The notes beneath the pieces were generated by a model. It made no database searches, was not told the origin of the DNA, and saw only the letters and a list, made by a program, of their open reading frames with translations. Shown piece by piece: positions 1 to 7,797 of a DNA stretch of 24,495 bases; the first letter of the stretch is position 1; each line of letters opens with the position of its first letter. The translations under genes were made by a program, and so were the position numbers. Source of the DNA: a virus; IMG/VR virus record IMGVR_UViG_3300042465_002689, positions 1-24,495 of that record; one strand, written 5' to 3'.

Positions 1-2548
1 CTAGTTCATCAAGGCTTGCACCAAGCGGGTCGGTTTCGCTTTTAAGGTCTTTAAACACTTGGTCAAACTTGAGCGCCTTAGCAACTTGCTCATTTAGGTC
101 ATTGCCAGCACGAATAAGGGTCTGCGCCCCTGCGCTGATACCCGTGACGATGCCTTGTTGGATTGCCAGTTGCGTGACGTATGCAACCGCAGCAGCTTGG
201 TCTTCACCAAAGTTCTTAACGCCAGCGCCCTTGGTGCGGCCAGCGCCAGTTGGGTCAACCACAAAGTCTTTATTGCGTTGACCAAGGCTAACCCTGACGT
301 TGCCACCCAATGTGCCACCAAGCTGCTCTGCGATGTTGCCAAGGCCTTTGAGCAAGCCATTAGCCATATTGTCAGCGATGCCCTTAAGAGCCGCGCTATT
401 GCCCGTCAAAGCACGTTCCATAGAACCGCCAGCAATTTGGTTAAGCGTTACGCTGCCCGTTTTGGTTTTCTTCAACAAGCCACCGACAAGGCCACCAATT
501 AATCCGCCAGCGATAGCGCCAAGAGGCCCAGCCATGCCGCCAAGAGCTTTCCCGAAGGTATCTCCAGCAATCTTTGTGCCAATGCTTTTTAACGCATCTC
601 CGCCAAAACTTTTGCCTAAAGCGCCACCAATGCCGCCGCCGATAGCTCCACCAGCGCCGCCGCCAACCATTTTACCGATTGCAGCATTGGCAAGTATGGT
701 CGCAAGTGAGCCACCAAAGTCCTTGAAAACGTCCTGCATATTTTGTGGCAATTCGTCAAAAATTGCCTTGAGGTCATTCTTCAAGTCGGGCGCGACTATA
801 TTTATCTCGTTGCCAAGGCTCTGTAAAAATGAGCCAGCACCGCCAAAAAGTTCGTCGGTTATGCTGACAAGGCCAGCAAGTGTTTCTTTTAGCTTTTCCG
901 CTTCTTTTTGCTTTAGGTCTAAAGCACTTTGGCCATTGATGAGGCGCATTTCAGCGGTGTAATATGCTAACCAAGCCGCACTGACATTGGTTAGCCCCTT
1001 AGCCAATAAGTCAGCTTTGAAAGCTTCTTCCTGCATACGCAGCGCAGCAATTTCACGCGCACGGCCTGTAAGTCCAAGAAGTGCATATTCATCAGCAAGC
1101 GCCTTTAGCGTCTTGTCTAACTCCTTATTTGCTTCCTTGCGTTTCTCTGCACGCAAACCTTCAACAAGTGCGCTACCCAATGCAATAATTTCATTGCGTA
1201 AATCTTCTGTAGGTGCAGCCGCAGCCTTTGCAGCGATTTCCATTTCTTTTAATTGTATCGCAGTTTTGCCAATAGCAGCAGCTTGGTCTTCCAAAGATTT
1301 TATAAAATCTTCAGCCGCCTTCTTATCGCGCTCAAATTGCTTTTGCTCATCAGACAAGCCAGCCTTCTTCGGCTTACCTTCGTTACGCTTTTCGATAAGC
1401 GCGGCAGCCTGCGCCGCCAAACGTGACTTGGTTGCGTCCAATGTGTTTTGTTTAATCTGAAGGCCAATTGCCTTCATGCCAGACAGGGCTTCGTTGTAAC
1501 GGCTGGCATAAGCATCAAAAACAGCGGCAGTTGTTCTTGCGGCAGCGCCAGCATTTTCATTGGCGACCCTGCCAAGTTTTACGCTTTCGACCTGTGCAAA
1601 AACAGCAGCCAAGCCCATTGAGGTCAGGACGCCGTTGGCCTTTGTGGTGACATAGTTAATGCCATCAAGCACGGTGTTGACCAGCATTTCGACGGCTTTG
1701 ATTGAAAGGTTTACCGCTTGAACAAACAGGTCGCCCAAAACTGCCGGAAGGTTTTTCCATACAATCTTGATGGCATCAAACGAGCCAGCAAAATAAGCAT
1801 AGATGCCAGCCGTTGCCATGCCAGCGCCTTTTAGAATTACATCAAAAGCTTGAACGGCAAATTCGCTTATGGATTGCCAAACTTGGTCAAGCCCAAGCCC
1901 TTCGCTGATTGTTGTCCATACGCCAGACAGCACATCACCAAAGGTAACATGGACGTTTTCAAGTTCGCGCAATTCCTTTTTGGTAAGGCCAAGGGAATTT
2001 GCGTAATCTTTAATCTCACCACTTTCAGCAACCGCCGACTGAAACTGCTTGAATGCTACATAAGCAGCAGTTGCAGCCGCAGCTATGCCCATTAAGATAG
2101 GGTTGGTTACGATTGCCAGTGTTGCCGCAGCAACCATTGAACCAAAGGCACGGACAACGCCGCCAATGCCAATTTGGGCTTGCGTCATAATGCCGCCAAT
2201 TTGAGCGCCCTGCTGAATGAAGGCGGTCAACGGATTTGCACCGCTGGCAATCTGAACACCCAAATCCTGAAACTGGAAGCCAAGGTTCATCATGTGATGC
2301 CGAGCAAGCTGACCAGTTTGACCAACGGCACGGTTTGCGTTCGCGGCAGCGATTTGCGCTTGTTCGCCCTGCTGAATGATGTTCGTCATGTTACGCATTG
2401 CCGAACCCGTGCTTTGGGCGGCAGTGCCTACATTACGAACATCTTTTTCTGCGGTTCCAGCAGCCGCACCAAGTGCATTAAGGTCAGTCGTGGCGGACTT
2501 AACATCACGGCTATCAACGCTAATTTTAAGGTTTGCTAAATCTGCCAC
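1..2548 (-). CDS. tail tape measure protein (3' part beyond window)
   Basis: Tail length tape measure protein, which sets tail length and is threaded through the tail tube. The reading frame begins at a GTG (2548) preceded by a GGGG ribosome-binding stretch 7 nt away, and stays open to the left edge, so about 849 residues are visible and the C-terminus lies outside. The N-terminus (VADLANLKISVDS) and the following Ala/Gly/Thr-rich helical part with hydrophobic stretches resemble the TMP_2 prophage tape measure family. A central charged coiled-coil part (KRKEANKEL-type) is followed by a glycine-rich hydrophobic segment (GGGAGGAIGGGIGGALG) of the kind thought to interact with membrane. It follows the tail chaperone genes, the canonical order. 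Long plus-strand frames over it are shadows. Confidence 0.9.
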   Translation of the reverse strand, partial: MADLANLKISVDSRDVKSATTDLNALGAAAGTAEKDVRNVGTAAQSTGSAMRNMTNIIQQGEQAQIAAANANRAVGQTGQLARHHMMNLGFQFQDLGVQIASGANPLTAFIQQGAQIGGIMTQAQIGIGGVVRAFGSMVAAATLAIVTNPILMGIAAAATAAYVAFKQFQSAVAESGEIKDYANSLGLTKKELRELENVHVTFGDVLSGVWTTISEGLGLDQVWQSISEFAVQAFDVILKGAGMATAGIYAYFAGSFDAIKIVWKNLPAVLGDLFVQAVNLSIKAVEMLVNTVLDGINYVTTKANGVLTSMGLAAVFAQVESVKLGRVANENAGAAARTTAAVFDAYASRYNEALSGMKAIGLQIKQNTLDATKSRLAAQAAALIEKRNEGKPKKAGLSDEQKQFERDKKAAEDFIKSLEDQAAAIGKTAIQLKEMEIAAKAAAAPTEDLRNEIIALGSALVEGLRAEKRKEANKELDKTLKALADEYALLGLTGRAREIAALRMQEEAFKADLLAKGLTNVSAAWLAYYTAEMRLINGQSALDLKQKEAEKLKETLAGLVSITDELFGGAGSFLQSLGNEINIVAPDLKNDLKAIFDELPQNMQDVFKDFGGSLATILANAAIGKMVGGGAGGAIGGGIGGALGKSFGGDALKSIGTKIAGDTFGKALGGMAGPLGAIAGGLIGGLVGGLLKKTKTGSVTLNQIAGGSMERALTGNSAALKGIADNMANGLLKGLGNIAEQLGGTLGGNVRVSLGQRNKDFVVDPTGAGRTKGAGVKNFGEDQAAAVAYVTQLAIQQGIVTGISAGAQTLIRAGNDLNEQVAKALKFDQVFKDLKSETDPLGASLDEL

Positions 2549-2582
2549 GCTATAACCCCGTCCAAAGTTAATTGCCTATACC

Positions 2583-2921
2583 TTAAAACTTTCTGCTTGT
2601 CTTGCCCACATTGATTTTATCAGCCCATGATGACATTGCATCAGAAATCTTTTGCCTACGCTGCTCCGACAAGATGTTTGGGTCTACCCAAGGCGGTGGG
2701 CAATTAACATCACTGGCTTGCCCCAGCATATAGGCATATTCCTTGGATAAAGTGCGGACAGCCCTTGCTTCCCAAGGACTTAAGCTGACACCTTGGTTGT
2801 ATTGCCAAGCCACAAGGTCAACTTCATCAATGCCAATTTGCTGCCCCATGCCAGATGATTTAGATGGGCCAACTTCAAATAATATTTCAAGCAAGTGAGC
2901 GCCAGCCTCAATTTGAGGCAT
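2583..2921 (-). CDS. tail assembly chaperone, downstream (T-like) frame
   Basis: The 112-residue product from ATG 2921 contains MPQIEAGAHLLEILFEVGP, a WQ..GV.LSPWEA block and a C-terminal CPPPW motif, a pattern I know from short phage proteins encoded between the tail chaperone and the tape measure (T in the G/GT pair). The ATG has no convincing ribosome-binding site. The frame is open upstream across the end of the preceding chaperone gene, so the protein may instead be made by +1 (or -2) frameshifting from that gene. It ends 35 nt before the tape measure start. Position and motifs support the role; the mode of translation is unresolved. Confidence 0.75.
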   Translation of the reverse strand: MPQIEAGAHLLEILFEVGPSKSSGMGQQIGIDEVDLVAWQYNQGVSLSPWEARAVRTLSKEYAYMLGQASDVNCPPPWVDPNILSEQRRQKISDAMSSWADKINVGKTSRKF

Positions 2922-2973
2922 GGCGTCCGACTTGGTTTCCCGCCGAGGACGCTTTGCCCCCGACGGAATTGTA

Positions 2974-3420
2974 TTAATCCAAGCTGATTGTTTTACGAAC
3001 AGGAGCAGTTGCTGGAGCGTCTGTGCGAAAAAAGTTAGCGCGATTGCCAACAAACTCCTGCACTTGCTCTTTAATCCATGCCCAATCGGTGTAGACCATG
3101 CGGACGTTATCAGGCGTAAATTCAAGTTTTTTGCCATCAAGGGCAAAGCCCGTCCATGCAGTTGTAAGCTTGACCAAATCTTCAATGCTATCTTCCGACA
3201 GCTTTTCAGCGTCAAGGTCGATAGCCTTTTTGCCCTTAGCCATACGGTTAAGTGCAGCCTGTTGCTTGCCCATTTGCAATTTGCGGTAAACTTTGCTGTC
3301 CTGCCCAAGAAGGGTAATCGTCATGCCGTCAATCAGTTCTTCTGTTTCAGGATGCACAATATTAAGAACAGCGCCATCGTCAGCCATAACTGGCTTCAGC
3401 GAATTTAGGTCAAAAGACAT
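2974..3420 (-). CDS. tail assembly chaperone (G-like)
   Basis: 148-residue acidic/helical protein starting MSFDLNSLKPV, with the early TETEELIDGMTITLLG-type strand pattern and a conserved aromatic stretch (LTTAWTGFALDG, then a TPDN...Y.....W...Q block) typical of phage tail assembly chaperones that follow the tail tube gene. These chaperones bind the tape measure and recruit tail tube subunits, and are absent from the virion. ATG 3420 is preceded by GGAG at 7 nt spacing. It lies directly downstream of the tail tube gene, separated from it by a stem-loop. The last codons overlap the open T-like frame. Assignment rests on position and family-like pattern. Confidence 0.8.
   Translation of the reverse strand: MSFDLNSLKPVMADDGAVLNIVHPETEELIDGMTITLLGQDSKVYRKLQMGKQQAALNRMAKGKKAIDLDAEKLSEDSIEDLVKLTTAWTGFALDGKKLEFTPDNVRMVYTDWAWIKEQVQEFVGNRANFFRTDAPATAPVRKTISLD
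2990..2997 (-). other. candidate +1 frameshift site (CGT AAA AC)
   Basis: Near the end of the upstream chaperone gene the zero-frame codons CGT AAA ACA contain a run of four A. A tRNA on AAA can re-pair with AAA one base downstream, moving the ribosome into the frame that continues through the downstream T-like product. The zero-frame stop (TAA) is at 2974-2976. Another candidate is the T run at 3028-3033 (TTT TTT CGC). Sequence-only inference. Confidence 0.3.
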
Positions 3421-3459
3421 TTTAAAACTCCATCCGAATGCACCGATGTTGAAAGTCTC

Positions 3460-3491
3460 CCCCGCCGTGGTCGGATGCAGCCACGACGGGG
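3460..3491 (-). terminator. stem-loop after tail tube gene (attenuator)
   Basis: Eleven-base-pair stem (arms 3460-3470 and 3481-3491) with a 10-nt loop. In minus-strand RNA every position pairs, one as U-G; in plus-strand RNA that position would be a C-A mismatch, so the hairpin belongs to the leftward late transcript. The following U-run is weak (GAGACTTTC), so it is more likely a partial terminator or an mRNA 3'-end stabiliser for the very abundant tail tube message than a full stop. Confidence 0.6.
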
Positions 3492-3506
3492 AAGTTTATT
3501 AGCTAC

Positions 3507-3965
3507 TTATGCAGCAACCTTAACAACCGAATTGTCGATTTCAAGCGTAACTTCAGCCATCGTGATGGCGTCAGCATTACCGACATTGACCTTGTAGGAC
3601 ATAACTTGAGCCGTAAAATACTGGATTTCGCCGTTGACCAAGGCAACCTTGACCGAAACTAGAGCGTCAGTGCCAGCAGCAGCTTCAGCCGAGTCTTGCA
3701 GAATGGTTTGACCAGCGTCATCTTCTGACACAGCCATCGTCAATGCTACCGAACCGTAGTTCAGCGAACCGCGACGCTTGGCAACAATGCCAGTAGCAAG
3801 CGGGGTGTGTGTAGCAAGTGCAGCTTCAGCACCGAAAGCTGGCAATTCAGCCAATTCGCCGCAAGCCGACCAAGTAAGGGCAGCAAAGCCAGTAGCGTTG
3901 TAAGTGGCAGGGGCGTTAGCCGACACCGAAACAATAGTGCCAACCGAAGAAACAATATCAGACAT
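3507..3965 (-). CDS. major tail (tube) protein
   Basis: 152-residue protein (MSDIVSSVGTIVSVSANAPA...) rich in Ala, Val, Thr and Ser, with alternating hydrophobic beta-strand pattern, a mid-protein KRRGSLNYGSVALTMAV segment and a C-terminal strand (ITMAEVTLEIDNSVV) as in tail tube proteins of siphophages. It would polymerise into the hollow tail tube around the tape measure. ATG 3965 has GGAG at 8 nt spacing. It follows the tail completion genes and precedes the chaperones, the usual place. A 57-nt leader upstream may carry a weak promoter, and a strong stem-loop follows, fitting high expression. Confidence 0.85.
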   Translation of the reverse strand: MSDIVSSVGTIVSVSANAPATYNATGFAALTWSACGELAELPAFGAEAALATHTPLATGIVAKRRGSLNYGSVALTMAVSEDDAGQTILQDSAEAAAGTDALVSVKVALVNGEIQYFTAQVMSYKVNVGNADAITMAEVTLEIDNSVVKVAA

Positions 3966-3986
3966 AATTCAATCTCCATGCATGGG

Positions 3987-4016
3987 ATTTAACATTTAAC
4001 ACAAAAAAGCAGTCAA
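3987..4016 (-). promoter_or_regulatory. possible weak promoter before tail tube gene
   Basis: In the 57-nt gap upstream of the tail tube gene the minus strand shows TTGACT (4011-4016) and TTAAAT (3987-3992) with an 18-nt spacer. The -10 match is mediocre (4 of 6), so this is only a candidate for an internal promoter boosting tail tube mRNA. The gap also contains the palindrome CCATGCATGG just before the ribosome-binding site. Confidence 0.25.
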
Positions 4017-4022
4017 GTCACC

Positions 4023-4406
4023 CTAACGCATTTTGCGTTCTGCGCGGTTGATTGCTAACCGCACCATACCACTTGGCGCTTGCTTTGACCATTGCTCAAA
4101 TTCAAGTCGATAAATGTATGGCAGATTGTTGCTAATCCAAAAGATGTTGCGCGGCGCACTGGCTATATCATCAGAAGCCCTACTGATGGCAACGCCAGCA
4201 GCAGATGGAGCGCCTTCATATTCAATAGTCGCTGCTGAAGGTGAGCCAATGCTTGTAAACCAGTTGGCCCTAGCTCTGCCCGTATCGACAGGCGTGTTCA
4301 AAACGATGTCCGACAACAGGTCTAAGCAGACTTTGCTAATAACGGCATCAGCGGCTTCTTCAGCCTGTTGAGCAAACTTTTTTACGTCTAAGCTAAACGT
4401 GGTCAT
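4023..4406 (-). CDS. HK97 gp10-like tail completion / neck protein
   Basis: 127-residue protein with the hallmark block NTPVDTGRARANW (about residues 37-49) and a later NLPYIYRLEFEQWSKQAP segment ending in MVRLAINRAER, as in the HK97 gp10 / minor tail protein family acting at the head-tail interface. ATG 4406 overlaps the stop of the upstream gene as ATGA, indicating translational coupling. It lies between the tail terminator and tail tube genes, where gp10 homologues sit. Family assignment is fairly firm; the exact structural role is inferred. Confidence 0.82.
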   Translation of the reverse strand: MTTFSLDVKKFAQQAEEAADAVISKVCLDLLSDIVLNTPVDTGRARANWFTSIGSPSAATIEYEGAPSAAGVAISRASDDIASAPRNIFWISNNLPYIYRLEFEQWSKQAPSGMVRLAINRAERKMR

Positions 4407-4798
4407 GCGAAGGCTCTGTAAGTCACGCTTACAGGTATAACAAAGCGGTCACCAGACATAAATGCGGGGTTCTGTGTCGTGCGCTGTATCGTCACTGTAA
4501 CGCCATCATAAACAAGCCTATCGCCACGCTGGAAAGCAGCGGCAACATCATCGGCAGTGCTTCGTGCTGGGCCTTTGTTGGCGTCAGCAGGGGCATATAC
4601 AAGCACTTGGTAGACACCGCTAAACTCATCAGAAGCTGCGCTTGCAATGCCCACAGGGGTTGTGTCGCCGCTCAACAGGCTTTCGCTTAGGTAAATTTGT
4701 CCATTGGTGGGTGTAAACTTAGCATTTTCCCAGTGCGTAGGCAGGTCAAGCGTATCCAATTGGGTCGCAAGTGCCGCGCTTATTTTGCTGTTAATCAT
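4403..4798 (-). CDS. tail terminator protein (DUF4128-like)
   Basis: 131 residues beginning MINSKISAALATQL. The pattern 'P..WEN..F.P..G..Y' (PTHWENAKFTPTNGQIYL) followed by SGVYQVLVYAPA, a helix with AAAFQRGDRL, and a C-terminal strand VIPVSVTYRAF is typical of DUF4128 proteins, regarded as tail terminators related to lambda gpU. Such a protein caps the tail tube when the tape measure length is reached. Start ATG 4798 overlaps the upstream stop by 8 nt, and the stop overlaps the gp10-like start by 4 nt, a tightly coupled neck/tail-completion operon. Confidence 0.82.
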   Translation of the reverse strand: MINSKISAALATQLDTLDLPTHWENAKFTPTNGQIYLSESLLSGDTTPVGIASAASDEFSGVYQVLVYAPADANKGPARSTADDVAAAFQRGDRLVYDGVTVTIQRTTQNPAFMSGDRFVIPVSVTYRAFA

Positions 4799-4979
4799 AT
4801 AAAGGCTCCACGATTTGCATATCTATGGCGACCTTTTTACCATTATCGAGCAGAATTATATAGGCGATAACGTGGTTTTGCGTATCATGCAGAACGCTAT
4901 CCAATATGCCAGAGTCCCATTGCGATGGGAAGAAAACCCTCTGGCCTATCGGCAACATCAGTTTGACCTTAGCTGGCAT
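4791..4979 (-). CDS. small hypothetical protein in neck gene cluster
   Basis: 62 residues (MPAKVKLMLPIGQRVFFPSQ... ending MQIVEPLYD). The alternation of short strands (QRVFFP, HVIAYIILLDNGKKVAI) suggests a small beta-barrel of SH3-like type, but I recognise no family. It overlaps the upstream connector gene by 22 nt and the downstream terminator gene by 8 nt, so it is almost certainly translated with them. A GAGGA lies 12 nt before the ATG, rather far, in keeping with coupling. It could be a small structural or assembly factor. Confidence 0.65.
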   Translation of the reverse strand: MPAKVKLMLPIGQRVFFPSQWDSGILDSVLHDTQNHVIAYIILLDNGKKVAIDMQIVEPLYD

Positions 4980-5311
4980 ATGTAAATTACATCCTCACCT
5001 GTCAGGCGGATAGGCTGAACGTCCATGATGCGGTAAGTTGTGCCGTCAATGGTCGATAAACAGCCCACAGCGGGGCGTGTGGCGATAAGTTCAAGGATTA
5101 GGCGTATATCACCTGCCTGAATGACCGTGCCGTCAATATCGTTCTTGTGGTAAGCAGCAGGATAGCCCTTGCCGTTTATCGTTGTGCTGGTGTCCGTCCC
5201 GATGACTGCGCCCGTGATAGGGTCTGTTGCGCCATAAACAGGGAAGATGATGGACACAGCTTCGCCATATTTAGCAAGCAGCCGTGATGCTGTTTGCGCT
5301 TGGCTACTCAT
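4958..5311 (-). CDS. putative head closure / head-tail connector protein
   Basis: 117 residues. The central GDIRLILELIATRPAVGC, then LSTIDGTTYRIMDVQPIR and a C-terminal strand VIYICQL form the pattern of a small beta-barrel connector common in phages between the adaptor and tail terminator genes (stopper or head-closure role). ATG 5311 overlaps the preceding stop as ATGA. Function is inferred from gene order and strand pattern; the exact family name is uncertain. Confidence 0.7.
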   Translation of the reverse strand: MSSQAQTASRLLAKYGEAVSIIFPVYGATDPITGAVIGTDTSTTINGKGYPAAYHKNDIDGTVIQAGDIRLILELIATRPAVGCLSTIDGTTYRIMDVQPIRLTGEDVIYICQLRSN

Positions 5312-5820
5312 GTGCGAATAACCCTTGTTACGCTGAACCCGCTTTCCGATGAGGATAAAAGGTATGGAGTAAGCATCCGATTGACCAATGGGTAACGCTG
5401 CGTTGGGTCGGAATAATCTTGGTATTCAACCTCAATTACGTCAATCTTTTCGCGCTTCACCTTTTGGCCTTGGTCAGCAATTAGCGTTTCACCAGCCGAA
5501 GCCCGTAATGCCATCTCTACGCAAGCGTTTACGACCTGTGGCGGCACAACGCCGCTAGGGTAATTAAAGCCATCCACAACCACGTTATAGCGGGGCCATG
5601 ACAATGCTTGTGTTTCGCTGACGCGATTGCCCTTCCAAGCATCGCGGTAGGTGGCTTCCAGATAGTCTGTTGCCTTAACTAGCGATTGCTCTTTGATTGT
5701 TTGCGACAGGCTTGCCCAGCCCGTTATGCCACGGTCAGCAACATAGCCATCCGCAGCCGAAACGCTGGCATAGCTATTTGCGTTAGAAAGCCCTGCACCT
5801 GTTTCGACCACGAATGCCAT
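5308..5820 (-). CDS. head-tail adaptor, DnaT-like family
   Basis: 170 residues with N-terminal GAGLSNANSYASVSAADGY, a KATDYLEATY motif, then WKGNR, ALSWPR and VVPPQVVNACVEMALRA. This is the pattern of the phage family often annotated 'DnaT-like ssDNA-binding protein', found between major capsid and tail genes and acting as a head-tail adaptor rather than in replication. ATG 5820 has a strong AAGGAG at 6 nt spacing. It starts 3 nt after the upstream stop and overlaps the downstream gene by 4 nt. Confidence 0.8.
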   Translation of the reverse strand: MAFVVETGAGLSNANSYASVSAADGYVADRGITGWASLSQTIKEQSLVKATDYLEATYRDAWKGNRVSETQALSWPRYNVVVDGFNYPSGVVPPQVVNACVEMALRASAGETLIADQGQKVKREKIDVIEVEYQDYSDPTQRYPLVNRMLTPYLLSSSESGFSVTRVIRT

Positions 5821-5823
5821 TTG

Positions 5824-6138
5824 TTACTCCTTACGGCTTTTGCCAGTTTTCGCTTCTGGTTCTGCTTCTTCAACAACTGGGGCTTCTTCAACCACAGGTG
5901 CTTCTTCAACAGTTTCCTCAACGGCTGGTGTTTCTTCTACTGGCGCTTCTACCACTTCCACTACCTCTGGGGCAATGACGGGTTCAGGTGCAGCAGTATT
6001 TTCTTCTACATCCAGTTTTTGGTGCAAAGGTGTGCCAGCAGGGGCAAAAACAGCATCAATGATTTTGTAGCCTTGCGCTTGCAGTTTAGCCTTACGCGCA
6101 GGGTTCATTGGATGCGGTTCATAAATGATTTTAGCCAT
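5824..6138 (-). CDS. acidic low-complexity protein after major capsid gene
   Basis: 104 residues from ATG 6138, chosen because GGAGG stands 5 nt upstream; a longer frame start at 6174 would run through the leader stem-loop. The N-terminal 45 residues (MAKIIYEPHPMNPARKAKL, then GYKIIDAVFAP) look folded. The C-terminal half is a Val/Glu/Pro/Ala repeat (EEAPVVEEAPVVEEA) ending in a basic tip KTGKSRKE. I do not recognise a named family. Its place after the major capsid gene suggests a head-associated or assembly role. The repeat could expand or contract by slippage. Confidence 0.7.
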   Translation of the reverse strand: MAKIIYEPHPMNPARKAKLQAQGYKIIDAVFAPAGTPLHQKLDVEENTAAPEPVIAPEVVEVVEAPVEETPAVEETVEEAPVVEEAPVVEEAEPEAKTGKSRKE

Positions 6139-6157
6139 AAAATCCTCCAAATAGATT

Positions 6158-6186
6158 GGGAGCCGCCCTTCCAACCGACGGCTCCC
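6158..6186 (-). promoter_or_regulatory. stem-loop between capsid gene and next gene
   Basis: Minus-strand RNA forms a 10-bp stem (GGGAGCCGUC with GGCGGCUCCC, one U-G) around a 9-nt loop, 11 nt after the capsid stop codon and 19 nt before the ATG at 6138. There is no clear U-run, so it may be a capsid mRNA stabiliser or attenuator. It also has the geometry of the leader hairpins seen at five other genes here. Confidence 0.6.
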
Positions 6187-6196
6187 TAACTATGGT

Positions 6197-7168
6197 TTAC
6201 TCGTCAGCGTCACCGATTGCCAAGACACCAGCGGTGTGCTTGATTGACGTTGCAACCTTGTCCCAGTTGGAACCAGTTGCTAGTTCAGCGTCCGTTGGCG
6301 ACTTGCCGCCGTTCGTAACATCCCAGCTATAGCCCTTCAAAGCCACGCCAAAGGTGTAATCGACCTGCATCGTTGTTTCGATACGGGTCTGACCGTTGTT
6401 GGTTTCGATGTTGCTGATAACGTCGCCGCCGTCATAAACGATGGCTGCGCTGTCTGCCAAGCCAAGAACCTTCGACTTGTTAGGTGTGCCAGCAGTATAC
6501 AGCGCAGGAGCGTCAGTCACAACGACAGGACGGCCAAGGATGTCTACAACCTGCACGTTCTGAGCAACGAACAACTGTGCGCCGTTAGTCAGGTTCTGCG
6601 AAATCAACTTGTGATATGCAGCGCCGTTCATGACGTTAGCAACGATGCTCGACGAATTGTCACCGAACAAAGCGTTGGCGGCGTTCATTGTGCCATAGGT
6701 TACAGCAGCCGAAGCCGAAACGTCTACAGTTGTTGCAGCGCCTTGGTTGGCGATTGCAGCAACAAGTGCAGCGATTGCAGTGTTCAACTGGTCAGCCATC
6801 AAAGCTTCAGCAAAGTTACGCGATGCAACTTCAATGCCTTCCGACGTTGGCTTCTGCAACCATGTAAGCTGCGAAGGCTCAAAGCGGATTGGGCCAAAGC
6901 CACCAGCAACTTTCACGCCGTTAAGCTGAAGTTGCGTAAGGTCAGTTGCACTAGCCGATGCTTGGTTTGCATAACGGTCAACGCGACGCTGTGCGCTATG
7001 CACGGCAGCGAAGAACGACTCTTGATAGAAGTCGCCGTCAAAGCCAGTTGTGGTCAAACGGATTGCGCCGCCCGATGCCGCATTGAATTTCTCGACCATC
7101 TGGGCGAGAGTTTCGATGGTTGCTGGCATGACGTATTCGTTAAATACCTTCATTTGCGAAAGTGACAT
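6197..7168 (-). CDS. major capsid protein (gp13-like, HK97 fold)
   Basis: 323 residues beginning MSLSQMKVFNEYVMPATIETL, with DGDFYQESFFAAVHSAQRRVD (N-arm/E-loop region), a mid GVKVAGGFGPIRFEPSQLTW, then a domain with SIVANVMNGAAYHKLI and a C-terminal RIETTMQVDYTFGVALKGYSWD. This pattern matches gp13-like major capsid proteins with the HK97 fold, which build the icosahedral shell. Length is typical. It follows the scaffold gene and precedes the connectors. The ATG at 7168 has a GGA element. A stem-loop follows the stop. Confidence 0.9.
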   Translation of the reverse strand: MSLSQMKVFNEYVMPATIETLAQMVEKFNAASGGAIRLTTTGFDGDFYQESFFAAVHSAQRRVDRYANQASASATDLTQLQLNGVKVAGGFGPIRFEPSQLTWLQKPTSEGIEVASRNFAEALMADQLNTAIAALVAAIANQGAATTVDVSASAAVTYGTMNAANALFGDNSSSIVANVMNGAAYHKLISQNLTNGAQLFVAQNVQVVDILGRPVVVTDAPALYTAGTPNKSKVLGLADSAAIVYDGGDVISNIETNNGQTRIETTMQVDYTFGVALKGYSWDVTNGGKSPTDAELATGSNWDKVATSIKHTAGVLAIGDADE

Positions 7169-7180
7169 AATTCAAAATCC

Positions 7181-7774
7181 TTATGCTAGGTCAGGGAACA
7201 TTTGTTTAATTGCGTTTGTCCGCTGCGTCTTGTCGCCTCCAAGGTTGCCCTTGGGTGCTATAGCAATGCCATTGCCAGTCCCGCCAGTGGCTCCGCCACC
7301 AGAGTTTGCGGGTGCAGAAACAAAGTGTTTACCTTCATCCCCAGCAGCCCATTCAGCAATTGCTTCATTCAGCGGTTTTTCACCCATAAGTGCGGAATAT
7401 TGACCATTCTCTGCCATCAACTTTGTTTGTGACTTCAGCATGGCCTTTGCAGCAGTCATAAATTCAGGTTTGATACCAGCCTTTAGCATTGCATCGTTCA
7501 ACCCGTTGTCGATTAGATAAGACTGAAGCGCACCATCCTTTTCATTCAGGCTTGCTTGCAACTGTTCAATCGTCTTCGTGTTATCCTTTGCAACCTTGTC
7601 GAGTTGCGACTTAAGCGTTTCATTTTCAGTCTGAAGCGCCATAAAATCGTTTGGGTCTATCTCAACGCCTTTCGCTTTCGCTCTGGCAACTTTGACTTCC
7701 CTTAGAAGTTCGCTATTTTTGGCACTCAGCGCCTCCATTGCTTCTTCTAACTCTGCAATCCGTTCTTCACTCAT
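7181..7774 (-). CDS. capsid scaffolding protein
   Basis: 197 residues from ATG 7774, preferred over an in-frame GTG at 7804 because GAGGA lies 7 nt before this ATG and the GTG sits inside a hairpin. Residues about 1-80 are a highly charged coiled coil (RIAELEEAMEALSAKNSELL), followed by LIDNGLNDAMLKAGIKPEFM, then a helical region and a Gly/Asn-rich linker (NSGGGATGGTGNG) ending in a basic/aromatic tip with MFPDL. This is the build of phage scaffolds, which guide capsid assembly and then leave. It lies directly upstream of the capsid gene. Confidence 0.88.
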   Translation of the reverse strand: MSEERIAELEEAMEALSAKNSELLREVKVARAKAKGVEIDPNDFMALQTENETLKSQLDKVAKDNTKTIEQLQASLNEKDGALQSYLIDNGLNDAMLKAGIKPEFMTAAKAMLKSQTKLMAENGQYSALMGEKPLNEAIAEWAAGDEGKHFVSAPANSGGGATGGTGNGIAIAPKGNLGGDKTQRTNAIKQMFPDLA

Positions 7775-7797
7775 AAGTTTGTCCTCTGGACTTGGTT

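Noticed and set aside
300-1460. Long plus-strand reading frames (220 and 157 codons)
   Set aside because: They lie wholly opposite the tape measure gene; their Pro/Ser/Ala-rich products are the antisense of its Gly/Ala/Lys-rich sequence, with no ribosome sites or family patterns.
2583-3308. One 241-codon minus-strand gene
   Set aside because: Its N-terminal half overlaps the well-supported G-like chaperone in another frame and looks random; only the C-terminal part, from about 2990 on, is protein-like.
4978-4993. CATATGTAAATTACAT as a further operator copy
   Set aside because: It shares ATATGTAAA with the operator core but lacks the full palindrome and the GCMTCTT block, and lies in the coding overlap of two neck genes without promoter boxes.
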